DNA of 64,000 nt from Comamonadaceae bacterium UBA4962 (lineage in GTDB: Bacteria; Pseudomonadota; Gammaproteobacteria; Burkholderiales; Burkholderiaceae_C): contig DHAE01000023.1 in NCBI GenBank assembly GCA_002397315.1, positions 140,770 through 204,769 of the forward strand, read 5' to 3'. The notes beneath the pieces were generated by a model that worked only from the letters and a program-made list of their open reading frames with translations, did not search any database and was not told the origin of the DNA. Below, in pieces: positions 1-8,216 of this stretch. Made by a program: the position numbers and the translations under genes. Position 1 is the stretch's first letter. Every line of letters starts with the position of its first letter.

Positions 1-303
1 GTGGATGAGGGCTTCGGCGGGCCCATGCATGAGGGGTTGCGCCCCCTGCTCCACTCCCGGCTCCCGCTGCGGTGCCACCGCAGGCAGCGCCGCCAAAGCG
101 GCCCCTTCCAGGGGCGGCTGCGCCTGCCGCGCGTCCACCGTGGCCTGCCAGTCCTGCTTCTGCGCGGCGCGGTCGAGCTGCCAGCGGCCGAGTGCCGCGG
201 TGGCCGCCATCGCCGCGAGGGCCGCCACGGTGATGCACCAGAAGCGCCAGTCCGCACGGAAACCCCTGGCTTCGTCGGTGCGCTTGCGGATAATGGGCTG
301 CAT
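1..303 (-). CDS. SURF1 family cytochrome oxidase assembly protein (N-terminal part)
   Basis: Reading leftwards from an ATG at 303 gives an open frame of 101 codons that runs off the window edge. It has a basic N-terminus, one hydrophobic segment at about residues 22-38, then LGRWQLDRAAQK. The GRWQL.R..K pattern right after the first membrane helix is the SURF1 hallmark. SURF1 proteins are inner-membrane factors that help insert haem a into oxidase subunit I. The position just downstream of the cta genes fits that role. The C-terminal half is outside the window. The start codon is inferred: its ATG overlaps the divergent ATG of the DUF2909 gene within one CATG, and the frame is also open further upstream. 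Confidence 0.8.
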   Translation of the reverse strand, partial: MQPIIRKRTDEARGFRADWRFWCITVAALAAMAATAALGRWQLDRAAQKQDWQATVDARQAQPPLEGAALAALPAVAPQREPGVEQGAQPLMHGPAEALIH

Positions 304-526
304 GAAATACGTCGTGGTGCTGGCCTTCCTGGCCATTCTGGCGAGCCTGGCGTCGGCGCTCTTCTTCATGATGCGCACCGGACGGAACGACGACCGCGAG
401 CGCGGCCGGCACATGGCCCGCGCGCTCGCCGTGCGCGTGGGGCTGTCCATTCTGCTCTTCCTGTGCCTGCTGGCCGCATGGAAGCTGGGCTACATCCAGC
501 CCTCGGGCCTGCCGGTGGGACGCTGA
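302..526 (+). CDS. DUF2909 twin-transmembrane protein
   Basis: A 74-residue protein with two hydrophobic helices, at about residues 3-23 and 44-62. A charged loop rich in Arg and Asp (RTGRNDDRERGR) separates them. This is the usual architecture of the small DUF2909 proteins found beside cytochrome oxidase assembly genes in betaproteobacteria. It is the only plus-strand gene inside the minus-strand cta/SURF1 locus and ends about 60 bp from the convergent end of ctaE. Its function is not established. The location suggests a part in oxidase assembly or the membrane environment, which is inference. Confidence 0.75.
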   Translation: MKYVVVLAFLAILASLASALFFMMRTGRNDDRERGRHMARALAVRVGLSILLFLCLLAAWKLGYIQPSGLPVGR

Positions 527-587
527 GCCCCGCGGCGAGCGGCCCGGGGCCGTGCCGGCCGGGCCGCGTCGGGTCGGAGCCCTTCCC

Positions 588-1472
588 TCAGAGCCAGTAC
601 ACCAGCACGTACAGGCCCAGCCACACCACGTCCACGAAGTGCCAGTACCACGCGGCGCCCTCGAAGCCGAAGTGGCGCTCGGCCGTGAAGTGCCCTTTCT
701 GCAGCCGCAGCGTGATGAACAGCAGCATCAGCATGCCCACGAAGACGTGGAAGCCGTGGAAGCCCGTCAGCATGAAGAACGTGGAGCCGAAGACGCCGGA
801 ACTGAGCTTGAGGTTCAGTTCGGTGTAGAGGTGGAAGTACTCGTAGCCCTGCACGCAGAGGAACACGAAGCCGAGGACCACGGTGGCCCACATGAAGCCC
901 ACGGCCCGGCCGCGGTGGTTCTCGCGCAGCGCGTGGTGGGCGATGGTGAGCGTGACGCCCGAGGTGAGCAGCAGCGCCGTGTTGATGGTGGGCAGCCAGA
1001 ACGGCCCCACGGTCTGGAACGGCTCGACGATACCGGCCGGCGAGGTCGTGGCGCCCGCGGAGACGCTGGGCCACGCGGCCTTGAAGTCGGGCCAGAGCAG
1101 CGCGTTGTCGAGGCTGCCCAGCGCGGGAATGGAGTGCGAGCGCGCCCACCAGAGGGCCGTGAAGAACGCTCCGAAGAACATCACCTCGGAAAAGATGAAC
1201 CAGCTCATGCTCCAGCGGTACGAGAGGTCGATCTTGCGCCCGTAGAGGCCGCCTTCGCTCTCGCGGGCCGCATCCCGGAACCACTGGTAGAGCACGAAGA
1301 GCCACCAGGCCAAGCCGAAGAACAGCGAGTACTTGCCCCACTCGTGGCCGTTGATCCACTGGCCGGCGCCGAGGATGACGAAGAACAGGCCCGCGGCCGC
1401 CATGACCGGATGGCGGGATTCCGCGGGAACGTAGTAGTACGGCGTGGCGCCCTGGGGGGTTGTTGCACTCAT
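588..1472 (-). CDS. ctaE: Cytochrome c oxidase subunit III
   Basis: A 294-residue multi-pass membrane protein of the subunit III family, part of the aa3-type terminal oxidase that reduces O2 with electrons from cytochrome c. Recognisable segments are the conserved first helix with GAGQWINGHEWGKY, the block SEVMFFGAFFTALWW, HHALRENHRG, and the C-terminal HFVDVVWLGLYVLVYWL. The ATG at 1472 is preceded by AGGAG at a good distance, so it was chosen over longer in-frame extensions. It is the last minus-strand gene of the oxidase operon before the plus-strand DUF2909 gene and follows the DUF2970 gene by about 60 bp. Confidence 0.97.
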   Translation of the reverse strand: MSATTPQGATPYYYVPAESRHPVMAAAGLFFVILGAGQWINGHEWGKYSLFFGLAWWLFVLYQWFRDAARESEGGLYGRKIDLSYRWSMSWFIFSEVMFFGAFFTALWWARSHSIPALGSLDNALLWPDFKAAWPSVSAGATTSPAGIVEPFQTVGPFWLPTINTALLLTSGVTLTIAHHALRENHRGRAVGFMWATVVLGFVFLCVQGYEYFHLYTELNLKLSSGVFGSTFFMLTGFHGFHVFVGMLMLLFITLRLQKGHFTAERHFGFEGAAWYWHFVDVVWLGLYVLVYWL

Positions 1473-1534
1473 GGCTGGCTCCTGTCTTTCCTTCTTGTCG
1501 TATGCGGTGTCTCGGGGGCTGGCGTCGCGGGCGG

Positions 1535-1765
1535 CTAGACCACCCAGTTCACGAGGGTGATCAGGCCGCCCACGATCAGCACGATCGCCACCAGCCCGAC
1601 CACGATGATGTGCAGCGGGCCGATGCGCTCCGTGTCCTGCTGGTACTCGGACCCCTTGCGGATGCCCAGCAGCGACCACGCCACGGCGCGCACCGTGCGC
1701 CACCACGAACCGGCGCGCGGCGCCTGCGTCGGCACCCGGGCGGGGTCGTGCCGGGAGCCGGTCAC
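1535..1765 (-). CDS. DUF2970 small membrane protein
   Basis: A 76-residue protein with one C-terminal transmembrane helix (about residues 51-72) preceded by a soluble basic region containing VAWSLLGIRKGSEYQQD. That SLLGIRK..G..D pattern is typical of DUF2970 proteins, which sit in betaproteobacterial cytochrome oxidase operons. Translation starts at a GTG: the GTG at 1765-1763 overlaps the ctaG stop codon by four bases (GTGA), which implies translational coupling and fixes the start. Function is unknown; an auxiliary role in oxidase assembly is inferred from position only. Confidence 0.8.
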   Translation of the reverse strand: MTGSRHDPARVPTQAPRAGSWWRTVRAVAWSLLGIRKGSEYQQDTERIGPLHIIVVGLVAIVLIVGGLITLVNWVV

Positions 1766-2379
1766 GATCCGGCCTCCGCGGGGGCGTGCGGCGCGGCGGA
1801 CACGGTGGACGGGGCCGCAGGCGTCTTGCCGCCCACCTCGAAGAACGTATAGGACAGCGTGATCGTGGTCACGTCCTTGGGCAGGCGCGGATCGACCACG
1901 AAGGCCACCGGCCATTCCTTCTTCTCGCCGGGCTCGAGCGTGTACTGGCTGAAGCAGAAGCATTCGAGCTTGTTGAAGTGCGCGGCCGCCTGCCGCGGCG
2001 CATAGCTCGGGATGGCCTGCGCGGCCATGCGGCGGTTCTGCACGTTCTGGAACTCGTACATCACCGTGGCCAGCTCGCCGGGGTGCACCTGGATCGAGGA
2101 GCGGGCGGGCCTGAAGTCCCACGGGCCGCGCGCGTTGGCGTCGAACTCGACCGTGATGGTGCGGCTGGTGTCCACCTGCGTGTTCGCGGGCAGCTTCACG
2201 TCGCGCCCCGCCACCCCGTTGCCGGGCACCTGCCGCTCCGACAGCGACAGGATGTTGATGCCCGTCACCTCGCAGATGTGCTTGTAGATGGGGATGAGCA
2301 CGTAGCCGAACGCGAACATGCCGACCGAGATCACGGCCAGCTTGCCCACCATGCGGAAGTTCTCGCGGCGTCGGCTCAT
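1762..2379 (-). CDS. ctaG: Cytochrome c oxidase assembly protein CtaG/Cox11
   Basis: A 205-residue protein with one N-terminal membrane helix (about residues 12-32) and a periplasmic beta-rich domain. It carries the copper-binding motif ECFCFSQYTLEPGE near residues 139-152, the Cox11/CtaG signature. CtaG delivers copper to the CuB site of subunit I. The ATG at 2379 follows the 36-codon small ORF, and the stop overlaps the DUF2970 start by four bases. Gene order ctaD - small ORF - ctaG - DUF2970 - ctaE is the common one in Comamonadaceae. Confidence 0.95.
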   Translation of the reverse strand: MSRRRENFRMVGKLAVISVGMFAFGYVLIPIYKHICEVTGINILSLSERQVPGNGVAGRDVKLPANTQVDTSRTITVEFDANARGPWDFRPARSSIQVHPGELATVMYEFQNVQNRRMAAQAIPSYAPRQAAAHFNKLECFCFSQYTLEPGEKKEWPVAFVVDPRLPKDVTTITLSYTFFEVGGKTPAAPSTVSAAPHAPAEAGS

Positions 2380-2389
2380 GGCGGTGCCT

Positions 2390-2500
2390 TCAGTGCAACC
2401 AGGTCATCTTGACCATGAAGCCGATGAAAAAGGCCACCGCGATGCTCGCCAGGATGATGGCCATGCGCAGGTTGGCTTTCTTCTGCTCGGGTGTCGCCAT
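2390..2500 (-). CDS. Cytochrome oxidase small assembly protein (36 aa)
   Basis: A 36-codon ORF between ctaD and ctaG. The product starts MATPEQKKANLRMAIIL, continues as one hydrophobic helix ending ...IGFMVKMTWLH, and stops 10 bases before the ctaG start. Short single-helix proteins with this N-terminal EQKKAN.R pattern occupy the same slot in related oxidase operons and are annotated as cytochrome oxidase small assembly proteins. It is short enough that routine gene callers may miss it. The molecular role is unknown. Confidence 0.75.
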   Translation of the reverse strand: MATPEQKKANLRMAIILASIAVAFFIGFMVKMTWLH

Positions 2501-2530
2501 GTCGCGCGTGCTCCGTCTGGACGGTTGCCG

Positions 2531-4168
2531 TCAGCCGATCACGCGCGTGGCGGATGCGTCGAGCTTGGGCGGGGTTTCGTAGGTGTGGAACGGCGCGGGC
2601 GACGGCACTTCCCACTCGAGGCCCTCGGCCGCTTCCCACGGACGCTGCGGTGCGGGCTCGCCCTTGCCGCGCATCGCGGGCAGCACGACGGCCAGGAAGA
2701 AGTACACCTGCATCAGGCCGAAGCCGAACGCGCCGATCGAGGCCACCATGTTGAAGTCGGCGAACTGCATGGGGTAGTCGGCGTAGCGGCGCGGCATGCC
2801 GGCGAGCCCCAGGAAGTGCATCGGGAAGAAGGTGATGTTGAAGGTGATCAGCGAGCCCCAGAAGTGGATCTGGCCGCGGCGCTCGGAATACATCACGCCC
2901 GTCCACTTCGGCGCCCAGTAGTAGTAGGCCGCGAACATGGAGAACAGCGAGCCGGCCACCAGCACGTAGTGGAAGTGGGCCACCACGTAGTAGGTGTCCT
3001 GCAGCTGGATGTCGATGGGCGCCATCGAGAGGATGAGCCCCGTGAAGCCGCCCATGGTGAACACGAAGATGAAGCCCACGGCGAACAGCATGGGCGTCTC
3101 GAAGGTCATCGAGCCGCGCCACATGGTGGCGATCCAGTTGAAGATCTTCACGGCCGTGGGCACCGAGATCAGCATCGTCGCGTACATGAAGAACAGCTGG
3201 CCCGTGACCGGCATGCCCGTGGTGAACATGTGGTGCGCCCACACGATGAACGACAGGATGGCGATGGACGAGGTGGCATACACCATGGAGGCGTAGCCGA
3301 AGAGCTTCTTGCGGCTGAAGGCCGGCACGATCTGGCTGATGATGCCGAAGGCCGGCAGGATCATGATGTAGACCTCGGGGTGGCCGAAGAACCAGAAGAT
3401 GTGCTGGTACATGACCGGGTCGCCGCCGCCGGCCGGGTTGAAGAAGCTGGTGCCGAAGTGGCGGTCCGTGAGCGTCATGGTGATCGCGCCGGCCAGCACG
3501 GGCATCACGGCGATCAGCAGGTAGGCGGTGATGAGCCAGGTCCAGACGAACATCGGCATCTTCATGAGCGTCATGCCCGGCGCGCGCATGTTGAGGATGG
3601 TCACGATGATGTTGATCGAGCCCATGATCGACGAGGCGCCCAGGATGTGCATCGCGAAGATGCCGGCATCCATCGACGGGCCCATCTGCAGCGTGAGCGG
3701 CGCGTAGAGCGTCCAGCCGGCGGCGGGCGCGCCGCCCGGCATGAAGAACGAGCTGACCAGCATGAGGGCCGCCGGGATCATCAGCCAGAAGCTGAAGTTG
3801 TTCATCCGCGCGAAGGCCATGTCGGAGGCGCCGATCTGCAGCGGGATCATCCAGTTCGCGAAGCCCACGAACGCCGGCATGATCGCGCCGAACACCATGA
3901 TGAGCCCGTGCATCGTGGTGAGCTGGTTGAAGAGCTCGGGGTTCACGAGCTGCAGGCCTGGCTGGAACAGCTCGGCGCGGATCATCAGCGCCAGGACGCC
4001 GCCGATCATCAGCATGGTGAACGAGAACAGCAGGTACAGCGTCCCGATGTCCTTGTGGTTGGTGGCGAACACCCAGCGGCGCCAGCCCGTGGGGCCGTGG
4101 TGCGCATGGTCGTGGTGGTCGTGCGCGTGGCCGGCGGTGTGGCCGGTGGGGTCGAGAACTGCGCTCAT
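2531..4168 (-). CDS. ctaD: Cytochrome c oxidase subunit I
   Basis: A 545-residue haem-copper oxidase catalytic subunit with about 12 transmembrane helices. The N-terminal tail is His-rich (HAHDHHDHAHH). Conserved elements include HGLIMVFGAIMPAFVGFANW (haem a ligand region), WFFGHPEVYIMILPAFG (the CuB His and cross-linked Tyr), the VWAHHMFTTGMP block with two further CuB ligands, and VVAHFHYVL (the two haem ligand histidines). It forms the O2-reducing, proton-pumping core. ctaC lies immediately upstream with a 27-bp gap, so the two are probably co-transcribed. Confidence 0.98.
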   Translation of the reverse strand: MSAVLDPTGHTAGHAHDHHDHAHHGPTGWRRWVFATNHKDIGTLYLLFSFTMLMIGGVLALMIRAELFQPGLQLVNPELFNQLTTMHGLIMVFGAIMPAFVGFANWMIPLQIGASDMAFARMNNFSFWLMIPAALMLVSSFFMPGGAPAAGWTLYAPLTLQMGPSMDAGIFAMHILGASSIMGSINIIVTILNMRAPGMTLMKMPMFVWTWLITAYLLIAVMPVLAGAITMTLTDRHFGTSFFNPAGGGDPVMYQHIFWFFGHPEVYIMILPAFGIISQIVPAFSRKKLFGYASMVYATSSIAILSFIVWAHHMFTTGMPVTGQLFFMYATMLISVPTAVKIFNWIATMWRGSMTFETPMLFAVGFIFVFTMGGFTGLILSMAPIDIQLQDTYYVVAHFHYVLVAGSLFSMFAAYYYWAPKWTGVMYSERRGQIHFWGSLITFNITFFPMHFLGLAGMPRRYADYPMQFADFNMVASIGAFGFGLMQVYFFLAVVLPAMRGKGEPAPQRPWEAAEGLEWEVPSPAPFHTYETPPKLDASATRVIG

Positions 4169-4195
4169 GTCGGGTTCCTCAATGCTTTAGCTGTC

Positions 4196-5368
4196 TCACT
4201 TGCCACGCTGGGCCACGATTTCCGCGGGCTGGACGATCTGCCCGGTCTTGTTGGACCAGGCGTTCTTGGTGTAGCTCACCACGGCCGCGAGATCGGTGTC
4301 GCTCAGCTGCGCCCAGGACGGCATGGCGCCGCCGGCCGCGCCCTTGAGCACGATCTGGATCTGCTTCGCATGGTCCTCGTCCTTCACGATGGCCGAGCCG
4401 TCGAGGGGCTTGATGGGCCCCGCGCCCTTGCCGTTGGCCTGGTGGCAGGCCGCGCAGTTGGCGGCATACACCTTCTCGCCGCGCGCGACGATGTCGGTGA
4501 GCGTCCAGACCTTGTTGGGATCGTCGGCCTTGGCGGCGGCCTTCTTCTTCTCGCCGGCCACCCATTGCGTGTAGTCGGCCGCCGAGAGCACCTTCACGTG
4601 GATCGGCATGTAGGCGTGCTCCTTGCCGCAGAGCTCGGCGCACTGCCCGTAATAGTCGCCCACCTTGTCGGCGCGGAACCAGGTGTCGCGCACGAAGCCG
4701 GGGATCGCATCCTGCTTGATGCCGAAGGCCGGCACCATGAACGAGTGGATCACGTCGTTGGCGGTGGTGATCACGCGCACCTTCTTGCCGACCGGCACCA
4801 CCAGGGGGTTGTCCACCTTGAGCAGGTAGTCCGGCGGCGCATCGGCGACCCTGCCGCTGTCGGAGAGCTGGCGATGGCTGCTGTCGAGCGTGGAAATGTA
4901 GGCCAGGCCCTGGCCCTCGCCGTTGATGTAGTCGTAGCCCCACTTCCACTGGTAGCCCGTCACCTTCACGGTGAGGTCGGCGTTGGTGGTGTCCTTCTGC
5001 GCGACGAGCACCTTGGTGGCCGGCAGGGCCATGAGGATCACGATGATGAAGGGGACGATGGTCCAGATCACCTCGACCGTGACGGATTCGTGGAAGTTGG
5101 CGGGCTTGGCGCCCTGCGACTTGCGGTGCTTCCAGATGGAATAGAACATCACCGAGAACACGCCCACGAAGATGAGCGTGCAGATCACCAGCATCATCCA
5201 GTGCAGGAAGTGCTGCTCCTCGGCGATGCGCGTGACCGGGGGCGCGAGATTGAGCTGGCGCACGGCCGGGCCGCCGGGAAGGTCCTGCACGGCCTGCGCG
5301 GCGCCCCCCACCCAGGTACCGCACAGCAGCAGCAACGAAGGCAGCAGGTTGGAAATGCTTTTCTTCAT
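4196..5368 (-). CDS. ctaC: Cytochrome c oxidase subunit II with fused cytochrome c domain
   Basis: A 390-residue subunit II. It has a signal-like N-terminus, two membrane helices (about 55-77 and 98-118), and a CuA domain with H208 and the C243-x3-C247-x3-H251-x2-M254 motif. A C-terminal cytochrome c domain contains CAACH (C305, C308, H309). This makes it a caa3-like fused subunit that can carry its own electron donor haem. ATG 5368 (MKKSIS) was preferred over a GTG three codons upstream because GAAGTGAGA lies at ribosome-binding distance. It is the first gene of the cta operon, with about 510 bp of gene-free DNA upstream. Confidence 0.96.
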   Translation of the reverse strand: MKKSISNLLPSLLLLCGTWVGGAAQAVQDLPGGPAVRQLNLAPPVTRIAEEQHFLHWMMLVICTLIFVGVFSVMFYSIWKHRKSQGAKPANFHESVTVEVIWTIVPFIIVILMALPATKVLVAQKDTTNADLTVKVTGYQWKWGYDYINGEGQGLAYISTLDSSHRQLSDSGRVADAPPDYLLKVDNPLVVPVGKKVRVITTANDVIHSFMVPAFGIKQDAIPGFVRDTWFRADKVGDYYGQCAELCGKEHAYMPIHVKVLSAADYTQWVAGEKKKAAAKADDPNKVWTLTDIVARGEKVYAANCAACHQANGKGAGPIKPLDGSAIVKDEDHAKQIQIVLKGAAGGAMPSWAQLSDTDLAAVVSYTKNAWSNKTGQIVQPAEIVAQRGK

Positions 5369-5881
5369 AGTTCTCACTTCTCAGCCTCAATCAAACCTTT
5401 TTGCCGAAAGCGCGCCCGCGTGGGGTCGGGCGGCGCTCCGGCGCATGCGGGCCCGGCGGCCGGGCGCGGCGGCCCTGCCGCGCGGCGCCACGGGGTCCGC
5501 CGGAACCCGGTGCCATTGAAATCGAACGTGCAATGCCGGCGGCGCTGCACGGGTTGTCTCTTCGTCTCACCACACCGCCGGAAGGGGCGGCGTGCCTTGC
5601 ATTGCGCAGCATGCCGTCCCCGTGGCGCGATTGCAAGAGCGCAGGCGCCATCCGCGGCCCGGCCCCGTACAAACCATGAGAGGGAAGGATGCGGCCTCGC
5701 GACAGCGGGGCGGGAAGGCGGCGCGCGCAGGCGCCGCACGGTCAGGAATGCGGTATGCAGAGGCGGTCCGCATCCCATGCGGCCGCACGGGCCGCCGTGG
5801 CGCGGAAGCTTCAAATTGTAGCTTGCACCCGCCGCAGGCCGCAGGGCCGGCGGCCCGGGGAAAACCCGCCGGCCAGGGCCG
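5369..5881 (-). promoter_or_regulatory. Long upstream region of the cta operon
   Basis: These 513 bp between the BioC-like gene and ctaC (both minus strand) hold no convincing gene. All open frames are Arg/Pro/Ala-rich out-of-frame translations. On the minus strand, TACAAT at 5820-5815 is a good -10-like hexamer, but its -35 region is weak. If used, the ctaC transcript would carry a leader of about 440 nt. I see no clear operator or riboswitch. That the cta promoter lies here is inferred from operon layout. Confidence 0.4.
5845..5874 (-). terminator. Hairpin downstream of the BioC-like gene
   Basis: Perfect 9-bp inverted repeat (GGCCGGCGG / CCGCCGGCC) with a 12-base loop, starting 8 bp after the stop codon of the methyltransferase gene. 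Neither strand has a T-run after the stem, so a canonical intrinsic terminator is not shown. It could be an mRNA 3' stabilising hairpin instead. Confidence 0.3.
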
Positions 5882-6808
5882 TCAGCCGGGCTCGCCCCCG
5901 CCCGCGCGGCCCTGGCGCAGCATCGTGCGCATGTCCTGCAGCGAGACGGCGCTGCTCTCGCTCACCTTGAGCCGGGGCGCCGGCTTGAAGGCATGGCCGT
6001 AGATGATCTCGAACGTCAGCGCGAGCTGGCCGCCGTGCTCCGGGCTGGCGAGCCGGTCGGCCAGCGCCTGCTCCAGCCGCTCGCGCCAGCGCCGCCCGCG
6101 CAGCGCGGGAAAGCGCCCCGGATGGAGGTTGCGGCCGAGTTCGCGCAGCTCCTGCAGCAGCCGGGCGGGCGTCGCGAAGGTGAGCGTGATGCGCTCCATG
6201 TCCATCACCGGCTCGGCGAAGCCCTGCTGGACCAGCATGTCGCCCCAGTCGTGCATGTCCGTCATCGCATGCCCCGCGGGCGGCCAGCCCAGCGCGGCGT
6301 GGAGCGCGTGCAGCTCGCGCAGGGTGTCGGGTCCCAGGCACGAGAACATCAGGTAGCCGTCCACCGCCAGGGCGCGGTGCCACCGGGCGATCAGCGCCTG
6401 GGGATCGGCCGAGAGATGCAGGGCCATGTTGGCCCAGAGCATCTGCACGCCGCCGTCGGGCGGCACGCCGAACTGCACGGCGCCCGAGGTCCAGCGGCGC
6501 GGGTTCCACCACGGCTGGCCGAGCGCCTCGCGGGCCACTGGCAGGTGCCGCGGCACGGTCTCGGCGATCCATGCGGCGGCGGCGGGATAGCGGGCGGCCA
6601 CCAGCGCGTGCCCCTGCAGGCCACCGCGCACCGGGTCCCAGTCCGCCCAGGCAGCGGGCGCCTGCCGGATCCACTGCAGGCGGTCTTCCATGCGGCGCGC
6701 GACTTCCTCGTGCAGCCACGGGGACGCGCCGGGCGCGGCCACGTGCCAGCGCGCGGCGGCGGCCGGGTCGATCGTGGGGGGAAGCTGGCGGTCAGGGGGG
6801 GCGGACAT
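5882..6808 (-). CDS. BioC-like SAM-dependent methyltransferase
   Basis: A 308-residue protein resembling the BioC group of malonyl-ACP O-methyltransferases, which methylate malonyl-ACP to begin pimelate synthesis for biotin. Supporting blocks are MEDRLQWIRQAP near residue 41, the methyltransferase core strand QMLWANMALHLSADP.ALIARWHRAL, and LMFSCLGPDTLRELH. The nucleotide-binding half is degenerate: there is no clear GxGxG loop after the N-terminal region. Exact substrate is therefore uncertain and no symbol is assigned. It diverges from comF; its start is 51 bp from the comF ATG. Confidence 0.7.
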   Translation of the reverse strand: MSAPPDRQLPPTIDPAAAARWHVAAPGASPWLHEEVARRMEDRLQWIRQAPAAWADWDPVRGGLQGHALVAARYPAAAAWIAETVPRHLPVAREALGQPWWNPRRWTSGAVQFGVPPDGGVQMLWANMALHLSADPQALIARWHRALAVDGYLMFSCLGPDTLRELHALHAALGWPPAGHAMTDMHDWGDMLVQQGFAEPVMDMERITLTFATPARLLQELRELGRNLHPGRFPALRGRRWRERLEQALADRLASPEHGGQLALTFEIIYGHAFKPAPRLKVSESSAVSLQDMRTMLRQGRAGGGEPG

Positions 6809-6859
6809 CGGAAGTGGACAGGAAGCGGCGGGAAGCGGGTCGGGCAGTATATTGAGGCG

Positions 6860-7576
6860 ATGTGGAATCGGTGGCTCTCAGGGATATCGGGCAGGCTCTC
6901 CGGCGCGGCCCGCGCGGTGCCGAGCCAGTGCGCCTTCTGCCGGTCGTGGCCGGCACGGCGCGTGTGCGATGCCTGCGCAGAGCGTTTCGCGCAGCCCCGG
7001 CACCGGTGCGCGACCTGCGCCCTGCCCGTGCCGGAGAGCGTGCGGCAGTGCGGCGATTGCCTGGTGCGCCCGCCGCCGCTGTCGGCCTGCGTGGCGGCGG
7101 TGGATTACGGCTACCCGTGGTCGGAAGCGCTGACCGGCTTCAAGTTCCGCGCCGACCCCGGCTGGGCGGACAGCCTCGCGCTGCTGCTGCGCAGCACGCC
7201 CTGGGCGGAGCCGCTGCTGGACGCGGCCGACGTGGTGGTGCCGGTGCCGCTGGCCCCGGCCCGCCTGCGCGAGCGGGGGTTCAACCAGGCGGCCCTGCTC
7301 GCCCGGGCGCTGGCCCATCACAAGACGGAGACCCGCGCTCTGCTCCGCCGGCGGCATGCCGAGGCGCAGAGCACGCTCTCGCGCGCGGAGCGCCTGCGCA
7401 ACCTGCAGGACGTGTTCGCGGTGGGCCCGGCCCGGGCCGGGCGGCTGGCGGGCAAACGGATCGTGCTGGTGGACGACGTGATGACCACCGGCGCCACCCT
7501 GTACGCAGCCGCGGCGGTGCTGCACGGGGCCGGTGCCCGGGAGGTGGGCGCGCTGGTGGTGGCCCGGACCGCGTGA
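6860..7576 (+). CDS. comF: ComF family phosphoribosyltransferase-like protein
   Basis: A 238-residue protein. The N-terminal zinc-binding region carries four Cys pairs (CAFC, CDAC, CATC, CGDC) within residues 24-69. The C-terminal phosphoribosyltransferase fold has VVVPVPLAPARLRERGFNQA and the PRPP-loop signature RIVLVDDVMTTGATL. ComF proteins are needed for uptake or processing of transforming single-stranded DNA in competent bacteria and are widely conserved even without known competence. ATG 6860 has TTGAGG upstream. Divergent from the BioC-like gene, as is common in Comamonadaceae. Confidence 0.93.
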   Translation: MWNRWLSGISGRLSGAARAVPSQCAFCRSWPARRVCDACAERFAQPRHRCATCALPVPESVRQCGDCLVRPPPLSACVAAVDYGYPWSEALTGFKFRADPGWADSLALLLRSTPWAEPLLDAADVVVPVPLAPARLRERGFNQAALLARALAHHKTETRALLRRRHAEAQSTLSRAERLRNLQDVFAVGPARAGRLAGKRIVLVDDVMTTGATLYAAAAVLHGAGAREVGALVVARTA

Positions 7577-7700
7577 TCCCGGGGCCGGCCCGCCCCACGA
7601 GGCATGCCGCTGTACCGGACGCGACAGTGGTAACGTTTCTTAACGAACTGTCCCCCGGGCTCCGCATGGCGCTCCGGGCACCCGCCCCACAATAGCTTCC

Positions 7701-8180
7701 ATGTTCCACATCGTTCTCGTCGAGCCCGAAATTCCGCCCAACACCGGCAACGTGATCCGGCTGGCCGCCAACACGGGCTGCACCCTGCACCTGGTGGAGC
7801 CGCTCGGCTTCTCGATGGAGGACAAGCTCATGAAGCGCGCGGGGCTCGATTACCACGAGTACGCCGAGGTGCGGGTGCATGCGGGCTGGACGGCCTTCCT
7901 GCGCGATGCGCAACCGGCCCCCGAGCGCATCTTCGCGATGACCACGCACGGCGTGCATACGGTGCACGAAACGCTGTTCATGCCGGGCGACTGGTTCGTG
8001 TTCGGAGCGGAAAGCCGCGGGCTGCCGCCCGAGCTGCGCGATTCGTTCGCACCGGCGCAGCGGCTGCGGCTGCCCATGGTGCCGGGGCAGCGCAGCCTCA
8101 ACCTGTCGAACGCGGTGGCGGTGACGGTGTACGAGGCCTGGCGGCAGAACGGCTTTGCGGTGCCCGCACCGGCCGTTTGA
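7701..8180 (+). CDS. trmL: tRNA (cytidine(34)-2'-O)-methyltransferase TrmL
   Basis: A 159-residue SPOUT-class methyltransferase that 2'-O-methylates the wobble nucleotide of leucine tRNAs. Motifs are PEIPPNTGNVIRLAANTGC at residues 9-27, FGAESRGLP near 104-112 (SAM-binding loop), and the knot-forming LNLSNAVAVTVYEAWRQ near residues 133-149. The length is exactly as expected for TrmL (about 155-160). The gene lies 124 bp after comF in the same direction and converges on a LysR gene 36 bp further on. Confidence 0.95.
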   Translation: MFHIVLVEPEIPPNTGNVIRLAANTGCTLHLVEPLGFSMEDKLMKRAGLDYHEYAEVRVHAGWTAFLRDAQPAPERIFAMTTHGVHTVHETLFMPGDWFVFGAESRGLPPELRDSFAPAQRLRLPMVPGQRSLNLSNAVAVTVYEAWRQNGFAVPAPAV

Positions 8181-8216
8181 GGCCCGAAGTCTTCTGCCGG
8201 TGCGCCTGCGGCTGCA

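Noticed and set aside
2318..5821. Very long plus-strand open frame (1167 codons) opposite the cta genes
   Set aside because: It is antisense to ctaG, ctaD and ctaC, whose family motifs are unambiguous. The product is His/Arg/Gly/Asp-rich, as expected from reading GC-biased coding DNA in the wrong frame.
7620..7645. TAACG direct repeats between comF and trmL as an operator
   Set aside because: The two copies are short and not symmetric, and no regulator is nearby; chance is a sufficient explanation.
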